This document shows positions 6,767 through 13,863 of a stretch of 64,000 bases of DNA, in pieces. The stretch spans positions 124,001 to 188,000 of the forward strand of contig JACVCD010000008.1 in NCBI GenBank assembly GCA_016742275.1, in the 5' to 3' direction. This DNA comes from Gemmatimonadaceae bacterium. GTDB taxonomy: Bacteria > Gemmatimonadota > Gemmatimonadetes > Gemmatimonadales > Gemmatimonadaceae. The translations under genes and the position numbers were made by a program. The notes beneath the pieces are model-generated. The model saw nothing but the letters and a program-made list of their open reading frames with translations, was not told where the DNA came from and made no database searches. Position 1 is the first letter of the stretch, and every line of letters begins with the position of its first letter.

Positions 6767-9700
6767 GCAGCGTTCTTCGAGAGTGACGGCAGGGTGATGG
6801 TCACGAGTGTCCCGACATCGGGTTCGGAGTCCACAGTGATGGTTCCACCATGAGCGCTGATGATACCATAGCTGACGCTGAGCCCGAGTCCGGTGCCGAC
6901 GCCAGCGGGTTTCGTACTATAGAACGGCTCGAAGATGCGCCGGCGCACGTCCGGTGTCATCCCCCGGCCACTATCACGCACGGTGATGTACACCTGCTCG
7001 TCTTCGCAACGCGTGCCAAGGATCAGTGTGCGAACCTCGCGTTCGTGCATCGCGTGTTCCGCGTTACCGATGAGGTTGAGCAGTACCTGCTGGAGCTTCT
7101 GACTGTCGCCCCGTACCTGCGGTTGGCAGTCATCGAGCTGCAGGCGCACCTCCACCTTGCCACTTCGTAGCGGGTAGGCGCGCAGTCGCACGGTGTGCTC
7201 AAGAATGGCGTTGACATCCACCGGACCCGTGCCGCGTTCGCCTTTGCGCGCGAACAGCAGCAGGTCGTTGATGACATGTTTGGCCCGGTCGCTTTCCTGC
7301 TTGATGAGACCAATCGACTCGCGCTGGTCGTCTGACAGCTCTTCCTCCAGCAAGAGCTGGGCGAAAGCACTGATGCCGGTGAGCGGATTGTTGATCTCGT
7401 GCGCCACACCAGCCACCAGTTCGCCAAGCGCCACCATTTTTTCGGTGTGACGCAGCTGCTCTTCGAGTCGGCGATCCTGACTGACGTTCCGCACACTCAC
7501 GACCTGTCCCAACAGGTCGCCGTCATGCCCCAGCAATGGGCTCACCGTCACTGCGGCCGGGAATTCGGTGGCATCACGGCGACGATGCGTGTCGTTGGTG
7601 AGTCGCACGCCTGGTTCCACCACACCGGAGCGTGTGTCGTGACCCTCGCGTGCATCTTCGCCAACGACGAGCTGCTCGAACTGCATTTCCATGAGCTCGG
7701 CCTGTGACCAGCCGTACTCACGTGCTGCGGCCGGATTGGCATAACGCACGCCGACCCGATCGAGAATGAAGATCGGGTGATTGATGGTGGTGAGTGCGGT
7801 CGCCAGCAGATGTTCTCGTTCACGCGCCAGTCGTTCTTCTTCGTCGAGGAGCAGCGCATCGAGCGCAAGCGCGAGAGACGCCGACAATCGCTCAAGAGTG
7901 ATGCGGTCGCGGCGCAGCAGTGGTGCCTGCTGCGGTGTGGTGACAAGCAGCACACCGAGTGTGCGCTCGCGTGCGACGAGCGGAATGGCCAAGGCCCAAT
8001 CGTCTGGCGCGTCGCTGGCGAGTTCTGTCGGCGCCGCATCACGCAACGATGGAAATACGACGGGCTGTCCGTCGGGTGCGAGGTGATTCATGGAGAGGCG
8101 TGTGGCGCCATCCCCACTGCGCAGACTATCGAGCGTGCCGCCGGCTGCGACGAACTCCACACGGCCATCGCGACCTCGCGCTACACCGATGGCCTTACCG
8201 ATGGACGGCACGTAACGATCGAGTACGTGCAGCAATTCGGTGGCGCCTTCGGCTACACTGGTCGCTGACAGTGTGGCGCGCGCAAGATCCGCCGCACCTT
8301 CCGCGCGCTGGCGCTGCAGATCCTGCAACGTGAACAGGCGTGCTGTCTCGAGCGCCGTTCCTGCATGACGCGAGAGAATGGTGATGAGATCGAGATCCTG
8401 TGCTTCAAACGGATTGTCGTCGGTGTTGAAGAGGCGAATGACACCGGCGCTGCGCAATCCGAATCGAACCGCCGCACACAACTCAGTCGTACCACGCACG
8501 ACATCAGCCGCTGCGCTCAAGTGCGTGGCAAGACGTGAGACACCCGTGTCGGCCGTGTCGCGCGCGATGGTGAGGTCGGCGAGTGGTGCCAGATCGGTAC
8601 TGACAAGCTGTCCCTTCTCGAGTCGTACGACGCGTATCAGATCGTTGCCCTGTACCACCAACAGTTCACACACGGCACTCGGCAGCACCTGATACACGGC
8701 TTCGGCAATGCCATTGGGCAGCGCGTCTTCGGACGACAGTTGCGTGAGCTGCTGCTGCGAACGCGCCAACAGAGCCAGACGCTGCGCACGCTCCTCGAGC
8801 GCATCGACATAGCCCAGGTTGCCATGCGCGAGTGCAAACTGATTGACCAGATCGATCAGCAGTTGGCGCTCGTCATCATCGAAGTGGTGCGGCTCGGCGT
8901 ACCGCACGGACACGAGCCCACGCACGCGATCATCACTGCGCAGCGGAAGCAAAGCGATTGCCCGCACACCGACACGCCTTAGGTCCATGGTCGATGAGAA
9001 CTCACCGATCATCGGTATTGGGCTCACATCGTCGATGAACACGGGCTCTCCGCGAACCACGGCGTTGCCGGGCTGCGTCTGCCAGAACTCGCGAATGACA
9101 TCTTCGCGGTCGAGCATGAAGGCGCCGATCTGATATTCTAGGCGCACGGTGCGCAGCACCGGATTCGCTTCGTACACTGCGAATCCGGCTGAGCGGAATT
9201 CCGTGCGCAGCAGATCTCCGAGGGCCGCGAGCAACCCTTCACGACTCTCGGTCGTTGTGAAAGTCTGCGCGCCTCGCGCCAGGATGGCATTGGCATGGGC
9301 GGCGCGTGCGGCATCTTCAGCGCGCCAGCGGGCCTCTCCTGCCGCACGTTCGGCGGCATCGACCAACTGCAGACTGCGTATCACCAATGAACCGTGCGCG
9401 GCCAGATGCTCGAGCCATGCTACATGCTCGCTGCGAATCTCACCGGTTTCCGGATTGATGATTGCGAGCAGTCCCACCACATCGTCGTTTAGCGAAATGG
9501 GCGCGACGACGAGTTGCCGAACATTGATGGGCTGTGCAATTGCCGGATTGACCCGTGGATCGTTTGGCGCGTCGTTGGTGAATTGCGACTGACGCGACTG
9601 GACGACATCGCGAAAGATCGATCGATCCTTCATGAGGGGAAAAGCGAGCCCGTCAAAGCGGCTCACGGATCCGCTCGGTGCGATGATCCGGAACTGCTCC

Positions 9701-9885
9701 TCTCCCTCCATTTCGATTACGGCACTGCCTTCGGCGCGTGTGAGATCACGCGCTGTGTCGGCCAGGCGCGCAAACAACGCCCGCTTGGTGACGACACCAG
9801 ATGCGAGTTCCTGCACCAGGTGGGTGAGGGCCGGCGGGACAGCGCCTTCGAGGCGCGCGGCATCGCCGGAAACCGGTGCCGTCAT
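6763..9885 (-). CDS. large multi-GAF/PAS sensor histidine kinase
   Basis: 1040 residues, no membrane helices. Successive GAF-like modules occupy about 18-172, 200-352, 365-518 and 535-680, joined by helical linkers. A PAS domain (about 693-805) follows, then a HisKA box (LGELVAGVAHEINNPLTG, His829) and a C-terminal ATPase with LLNLIGNAEHA and the G box GVGTGLGLSVSYG. Four stacked GAF modules suggest integration of several signals or an allosteric spacer; no chromophore Cys can be assigned. Its last codons overlap the HD-GYP regulator, so the pair probably links sensory input to c-di-GMP breakdown. The start ATG at 9883-9885 lacks an obvious ribosome-binding site. Confidence 0.9.
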   Translation of the reverse strand: MTAPVSGDAARLEGAVPPALTHLVQELASGVVTKRALFARLADTARDLTRAEGSAVIEMEGEEQFRIIAPSGSVSRFDGLAFPLMKDRSIFRDVVQSRQSQFTNDAPNDPRVNPAIAQPINVRQLVVAPISLNDDVVGLLAIINPETGEIRSEHVAWLEHLAAHGSLVIRSLQLVDAAERAAGEARWRAEDAARAAHANAILARGAQTFTTTESREGLLAALGDLLRTEFRSAGFAVYEANPVLRTVRLEYQIGAFMLDREDVIREFWQTQPGNAVVRGEPVFIDDVSPIPMIGEFSSTMDLRRVGVRAIALLPLRSDDRVRGLVSVRYAEPHHFDDDERQLLIDLVNQFALAHGNLGYVDALEERAQRLALLARSQQQLTQLSSEDALPNGIAEAVYQVLPSAVCELLVVQGNDLIRVVRLEKGQLVSTDLAPLADLTIARDTADTGVSRLATHLSAAADVVRGTTELCAAVRFGLRSAGVIRLFNTDDNPFEAQDLDLITILSRHAGTALETARLFTLQDLQRQRAEGAADLARATLSATSVAEGATELLHVLDRYVPSIGKAIGVARGRDGRVEFVAAGGTLDSLRSGDGATRLSMNHLAPDGQPVVFPSLRDAAPTELASDAPDDWALAIPLVARERTLGVLLVTTPQQAPLLRRDRITLERLSASLALALDALLLDEEERLAREREHLLATALTTINHPIFILDRVGVRYANPAAAREYGWSQAELMEMQFEQLVVGEDAREGHDTRSGVVEPGVRLTNDTHRRRDATEFPAAVTVSPLLGHDGDLLGQVVSVRNVSQDRRLEEQLRHTEKMVALGELVAGVAHEINNPLTGISAFAQLLLEEELSDDQRESIGLIKQESDRAKHVINDLLLFARKGERGTGPVDVNAILEHTVRLRAYPLRSGKVEVRLQLDDCQPQVRGDSQKLQQVLLNLIGNAEHAMHEREVRTLILGTRCEDEQVYITVRDSGRGMTPDVRRRIFEPFYSTKPAGVGTGLGLSVSYGIISAHGGTITVDSEPDVGTLVTITLPSLSKNAA

Positions 9886-10041
9886 GCGATTGCTTTCATG
9901 CGGGAGTCATCAGTTCATTGCCCACCCGAACTGCGGTGTGCCGGGGCGGGCATACTGCTTCGCATGGCCCGATCATGACCCTACCACCGAACTCGCGAGT
10001 CGGCAATCGGGTTTCCACTAGTCGCGGGGCCTGCATGTGAC

Positions 10042-10067
10042 ACCGGGTGCCCACTGGAGCACCCGGT
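10042..10067 (-). terminator. hairpin downstream of the zinc-ribbon gene
   Basis: Perfect 9-bp stem ACCGGGTGC / GCACCCGGT with an 8-base loop, 35 bases after the stop codon of the zinc-ribbon gene and about 160 bases upstream of the multi-GAF kinase start. There is no U-tract, so termination is only suggested. Confidence 0.4.
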
Positions 10068-10101
10068 TGAGTAATGCGCAGGGATGGAACGATGGCGACG
10101 C

Positions 10102-10878
10102 CTACTTGCGCGCCTCGGTTTCCGCGCGTGCGATTTCGGCCCGATGCATTTCGTAGTCTTCCCGACCGGTGGCCAACTCCGTCTGCATCACCTTGAGGAG
10201 GCGGTCGTTGAATGTCTTTTCGCCAGCGACATCCTTGGACATGCGCGCTGCGCGTGCGCCGAGCAGCAAGCCGAGCAGGTTGTTGGGCTCCTGCTGAAGG
10301 ATGGTATCGGCCTGCGCGCGGGCTACCGGCGCGTCGCCGGTGATTTCAGCAATACGGCCATAGTGGTAGCGCTCGTCTGCCGTGGGACGTTCCAGCATTT
10401 CGTGCGATGCCATGGCCATGGGCGCGAAGAAGGCGACCGAGTCGACCTTTCCGAACTCTGCGTACTGCATGATGCGCGTGTACAGCCGATTCGCGCGCTC
10501 GCTCGGCGACAGGTTGTTGATGTCGGGGGCCGGTCCATTCCCCCCGCCCTGTGCGAATGGCGCGCCGCCAGCGGCTGGCCCGTCGATCGCCTGGGTAGGG
10601 AGAGAGTTGGATGAGCCATCGACACTGGAGCCCTTGGCTGCGCCGAAATTCTTGCCGGCGAACATGGCCACCAGCGCCAACAGGGCGACGAAGGCGACGC
10701 CCCAGGGGAGCACCGAGGCCGCACCGCCGGACTGCTGCGATGGCGTGGCGGGCGCGCCCTGACCCATCGGTGTACCGCAGCGATGGCAGAATCGGGCACC
10801 TGCAGAAAGCGCGGCGCCACAGGCCGCGCAAAAGCCGGCACCCGAATTGGGGCGGCTGGAAGCGTTCGGAGAGGTCAT
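10102..10878 (-). CDS. zinc-ribbon membrane protein, function unknown
   Basis: 258 residues. The N-terminus holds a double-CxxC zinc ribbon: CAACG at about 17-21 and CHRCG about 14 residues later. A single hydrophobic helix follows (LPWGVAFVALLALVAMFAG, about 57-75), then a Ser/Gly/Pro linker. The C-terminal half from about 125 is helical, charged and TPR-like (SERANRLYTRIMQYAEFGKVDS ... ARAQADTILQQEPNNLLGLL). The topology suggests a cytoplasmic zinc ribbon, an anchor and a periplasmic helical-repeat domain, perhaps for protein contacts. Only 36 bp separate its start from the proposed glnA start on the other strand. Confidence 0.75.
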   Translation of the reverse strand: MTSPNASSRPNSGAGFCAACGAALSAGARFCHRCGTPMGQGAPATPSQQSGGAASVLPWGVAFVALLALVAMFAGKNFGAAKGSSVDGSSNSLPTQAIDGPAAGGAPFAQGGGNGPAPDINNLSPSERANRLYTRIMQYAEFGKVDSVAFFAPMAMASHEMLERPTADERYHYGRIAEITGDAPVARAQADTILQQEPNNLLGLLLGARAARMSKDVAGEKTFNDRLLKVMQTELATGREDYEMHRAEIARAETEARK

Positions 10879-10914
10879 GAGATTCCAAAGTTAGTAGAAT
10901 TGGTCAGCGAAGTA

Positions 10915-12321
10915 ATGTCGTTCACTGTCGTTCCTCCTTCCGAGCGCTCCTGCGTGGCAACAACCAGCCGTTCTCTCGTCCCCGCGAATCTCACGGGGGC
11001 CACTGCTGCCGACATCCTCGAACTGGCCGAAGCGCAGCAGGTGCGGTTTCTCCGCCTGCAGTTCACGGACATTCTCGGTGTCATCAAGAACGTGGAGATT
11101 CCGAGCTCTCAATTCCGGAAGGCGCTCAAGGGCGACATCATGTTCGACGGTTCGAGCATTGCCGGTTTTGTACGGGTGGAAGAGTCGGATATGCTACTCG
11201 CCCCTGATCTGACGAGCTTTCAGATCTTTCCGTGGGGTGATCCGTCGGCGCGCGTGGGGCGGTTGATCTGCGACGTCACCATGCCGGACGGTTCCCCGTT
11301 TGCCGGTGATCCGCGCACCGTGCTCAAGCGCCAGCTGGCCCGGGCCGCCGAACAGGGGTTCGTAATGAATGCCGGCATGGAAGCGGAGTTCTTCCTCTTC
11401 AAGTCGACATCCGACGGTCGACCCGGCACTGATACGCATGATGTGGGCGGCTACTTCGATCTGGCGCCAATGGACCTCGGCGAAGATGCGCGTCGCGCGA
11501 TCGTGGACGCGCTTGAGCAACTCGGCTTCGAAGTGGAGGGCGCGCACCACGAAGTGGCGCACGGGCAGCACGAGATCGATTTCCGCTACGCGGATGCACT
11601 GCGCACGGCGGACAACATCGCCACGTTCCGTTTTGTCGTGAAGCAGGTGGCGCGTCAGTTCGGTCTCACCGCGTCGTTCATGCCGAAGCCGGTGCACGGG
11701 CAGAATGGCAGCGGCATGCACACGCATCAGAGTCTGTTCAAGGGCGGCCAGAATGCGTTCTGGGATCCGCAGCGGGAATGGTCACTCAGCATTACGGCGC
11801 TGCATTACATCGGTGGTCTGCTCAAGCACGCGCGGGCGATGACTGCAGTGACGAACCCGTTGGTGAACAGCTACAAGCGACTGGTGCCTGGATTCGAAGC
11901 CCCGGTGAACGTGGCGTGGAGCATGCGGAATCGCTCACCGATGATTCGTGTGCCAGAGCGCCGTGGGTCGGGCACACGTCTCGAGCTGCGCACACCGGAT
12001 CCGTCGGCCAATCCGTATCTGGCGTTGACGGTGATGCTGGCAGCCGGTCTCGATGGCCTGGCAACGCAGGCGGATTGGCGTGAGCCGGTCAACACAAACA
12101 TCTGGGAGATGTCGTATCGCGAGCGGCGTCGGCTTCGTGTGGACGATTTGCCGACGTCTCTCTCCGAGGCGTGTGATGAGCTTGAGAAAGACGATGTGAT
12201 TCAGGCCGCACTGGGTGAGCACATCACGCAGCAGTTCCTGGCCGCCAAGCGGGCGGAGTGGCGGGAGTACAGTGAGCAGGTGACGGCGTGGGAACTTGGG
12301 CAGTACTTGGCTAGGTATTGA
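10915..12321 (+). CDS. glnA: glutamine synthetase, type I (GSI-alpha-like)
   Basis: 468 residues from the ATG at 10915. It makes glutamine from glutamate, ammonia and ATP. GS signatures are in order: MFDGSSIAGF, NAGMEAEFFLF, HHEVAHGQHEID, the ATP-binding GQNGSGMHTHQS, and NPLVNSYKRLVPGFEAPVNV followed by RLELRTPDPSANPYLA. Where enzymes controlled by adenylylation carry the Tyr motif NLYDLPPEE, this protein has WEMSYRERRRLRVDDLPTSL, so the target Tyr appears absent. That suggests the GSI-alpha class, controlled by feedback or other proteins. There is no Shine-Dalgarno sequence. A GTG at 10954 would give a longer gap to the divergent zinc-ribbon gene and is an alternative start. Confidence 0.93.
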   Translation: MSFTVVPPSERSCVATTSRSLVPANLTGATAADILELAEAQQVRFLRLQFTDILGVIKNVEIPSSQFRKALKGDIMFDGSSIAGFVRVEESDMLLAPDLTSFQIFPWGDPSARVGRLICDVTMPDGSPFAGDPRTVLKRQLARAAEQGFVMNAGMEAEFFLFKSTSDGRPGTDTHDVGGYFDLAPMDLGEDARRAIVDALEQLGFEVEGAHHEVAHGQHEIDFRYADALRTADNIATFRFVVKQVARQFGLTASFMPKPVHGQNGSGMHTHQSLFKGGQNAFWDPQREWSLSITALHYIGGLLKHARAMTAVTNPLVNSYKRLVPGFEAPVNVAWSMRNRSPMIRVPERRGSGTRLELRTPDPSANPYLALTVMLAAGLDGLATQADWREPVNTNIWEMSYRERRRLRVDDLPTSLSEACDELEKDDVIQAALGEHITQQFLAAKRAEWREYSEQVTAWELGQYLARY

Positions 12322-12382
12322 ACTGCGTAAAGGAACAGCGGGCGTAAAGGAGGGGTGGGCGTAAAGAGAATGCGGGCGGGAC
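12322..12382 (+). repeat. CGTAAAG tandem repeat, locus B, directly after glnA
   Basis: CGTAAAG at 12326-12332, 12343-12349 and 12360-12366, 17 bases apart, followed by a degenerate tail TGCGGGCGGGA and a further CGTAA at 12386. The first unit begins five bases after the glnA stop codon. Its opening AACTGCGTAAAG and the tail TGCGGGCGGGA are also found at locus C (46695-46781). Confidence 0.8.
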
Positions 12383-12412
12383 GAGCGTAAGCTGAACTGC
12401 GACGGAGGGTGT

Positions 12413-12895
12413 GTGATCAAGAGAACCATGATTGCGTTGCTGGTGGGGTTCGCGCCGGCGTTGGGTGCGCAGCAGTCGGTGGGGGCGCCGAATACAGCGC
12501 CGGCGCCGTCACGGGCGGACGTGACCAAGGCGCGCGAAGCGACGGCCATGAAGTGTCTGACGTGGCAGGCGATTGCGGCGCAGACACTCAATGCGCCGGG
12601 GGAGGCGCGCTTGGTGCAGGCGGCTCCGGAGGCGAAGCGTCCGACGCGTGGCGGGATGGGGCTTGGTACGATGGACGCATCCGAGGGCATGTCGCGGCCG
12701 CCGCTCAATCCACAGCTGCATGAAGTTCCCGGGTTCGATCGTACGCAACGCGGGACGCAAAGTCTTTCTGGCGCGATGGCTGCCCGAAACGGTGTGGTGG
12801 CTCATTGCACTCCCGTTCCCGTCAAGACCACTGGCGACTCATCAACCGGTGGAAAATCACACGTGAAGCCTGACAGCGTCCGAATCAAACCGTAG
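12413..12895 (+). CDS. small secreted protein, function unknown
   Basis: 160 residues. The N-terminus IKRTMIALLVGFAPALGAQQ is a clear Sec signal peptide with likely cleavage after AlaLeuGlyAla. The mature part is Ala/Pro/Arg-rich with two Cys residues (MKCLTWQ and AHCTPV) and no recognised domain. The start is GTG at 12413, four bases after a GGAGG motif. An ATG at 12428 is the alternative. It stands alone between the CGTAAAG repeats and the superoxide dismutase gene. Confidence 0.6.
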   Translation: MIKRTMIALLVGFAPALGAQQSVGAPNTAPAPSRADVTKAREATAMKCLTWQAIAAQTLNAPGEARLVQAAPEAKRPTRGGMGLGTMDASEGMSRPPLNPQLHEVPGFDRTQRGTQSLSGAMAARNGVVAHCTPVPVKTTGDSSTGGKSHVKPDSVRIKP

Positions 12896-12950
12896 CGCGC
12901 GGCTACATTTCCGTTCCCCTCCTCCTTCCCCTCCGCGCAGAGCCCTGGTG

Positions 12951-13637
12951 ATGGCGCACTGGAACGGTCCCTTTGGCGACGGTACACATCTCGCCCGCGT
13001 TGCTCCCGATGTCGTGTTGCAGCAGAAGTATCCATTCACGCTGCCGCCACTCGGCTATGCCAATACGGCTGTTGTCCCTGCTGCCGACGCTTCGACACTC
13101 GCCGCGCACCACGACAAGCTGCATGCCGCGCACGTCACCGCATTGAATGCGGCGATGGAAAAGTTTCCGGCGTTGCAGGAATACTCGCTCGGACAATTGT
13201 TGATGGGATTGCGTCGCTGGCCTGCAGAAGCGCGTCCTCTCATTAGAGAGCACGGCAGTGCGCATGCGAGTCACGCGCTGTACTGGAAGTTGATTGCGCC
13301 CGGTGCGCCGACGGCCGCAACGCCGAGTGGTCGATTGGGCGGCATGCTCACGCGCGAATTCGAGACTCTTGAAAAGTGTCTGGCCGAACTCAAGGCCACC
13401 GCACTCGGCATCGAAGGCAACGGGTGGGCGTGGATGGTAAAGACGGCAACGAATCGTTTGGCTCTTCGTGTAATGACCAACGAGGATTCGCCGCTTATTG
13501 AAGCGGAGCTTCCCATCCTCGGTATCGACATGTGGGAGCACGCATACAGCCGACTGTACCAGACGAAGCGCGAAGCGTATGTCGATGCGGTGTTGTCTCG
13601 CATCAATTGGGATGTTGCTGGCGCACAAGTCGAATGA
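12951..13637 (+). CDS. Fe/Mn superoxide dismutase
   Basis: 228 residues. After about 27 leading residues the fold begins with YPFTLPPLGYANTAVVPAAD and AAHHDKLHAAHVTALN. All four metal ligands are recognisable: the His of AHHDKLH, the His of ASHALYWK, and the Asp and His of GIDMWEHAYSRLY. GNGWAWMV matches the usual 'GSGWAWL'. The enzyme converts superoxide to oxygen and peroxide. Whether it uses Fe or Mn cannot be told safely. It is divergent from housekeeping SODs around the second helix (HDKLH for HDKHH). A GTG at 12948 is an alternative start. A strong terminator follows. Confidence 0.85.
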   Translation: MAHWNGPFGDGTHLARVAPDVVLQQKYPFTLPPLGYANTAVVPAADASTLAAHHDKLHAAHVTALNAAMEKFPALQEYSLGQLLMGLRRWPAEARPLIREHGSAHASHALYWKLIAPGAPTAATPSGRLGGMLTREFETLEKCLAELKATALGIEGNGWAWMVKTATNRLALRVMTNEDSPLIEAELPILGIDMWEHAYSRLYQTKREAYVDAVLSRINWDVAGAQVE

Positions 13638-13654
13638 AGAAATGGTGACAACAG

Positions 13655-13706
13655 AGAGCGTCGCGTGGTAAGGCCCGAAACTCCCCGGTCTACCACGCGA
13701 CGCTCT
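13655..13706 (+). terminator. terminator after the superoxide dismutase gene
   Basis: A 16-bp uninterrupted stem (13655-13670 with 13691-13706, core GAGCGTCGCGTGGTA) and a 20-base loop, followed by TTGTTGTT. It starts 17 bases after the sod stop codon. Confidence 0.75.
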
Positions 13707-13764
13707 TGTTGTTCATGCACCACCGATGTGCACGTCGGTGATGCGTGTAATGATGCGAGCAAAG

Positions 13765-13788
13765 ATTCGATCGATGATGTGATCGAAT
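13765..13788. promoter_or_regulatory. perfect inverted repeat upstream of the RCC1/Ig lipoprotein gene
   Basis: ATTCGATC (13765-13772), 8-base spacer, GATCGAAT (13781-13788), 75 bases before the ATG at 13864. The symmetry and spacing suit a dimeric repressor or activator site. Closer to the gene, CGCGT-gaa-ACGCG (about 13799-13811) could form a small leader hairpin. Confidence 0.4.
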
Positions 13789-13863
13789 ATCCGAGTGCCG
13801 CGTGAAACGCGCGGGGAGTGCCTCGCGCTACCAAAGGCACATCCTCTTTCGGAGTTCGATCCC

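Noticed and set aside
12322-12392. CGTAAAG arrays as degenerate CRISPR or as simple microsatellites
   Set aside because: Only 10 variable bases separate the heptamers, no cas genes occur, and the variable parts are related to each other; a microsatellite would not share entry and exit sequences between distant loci.
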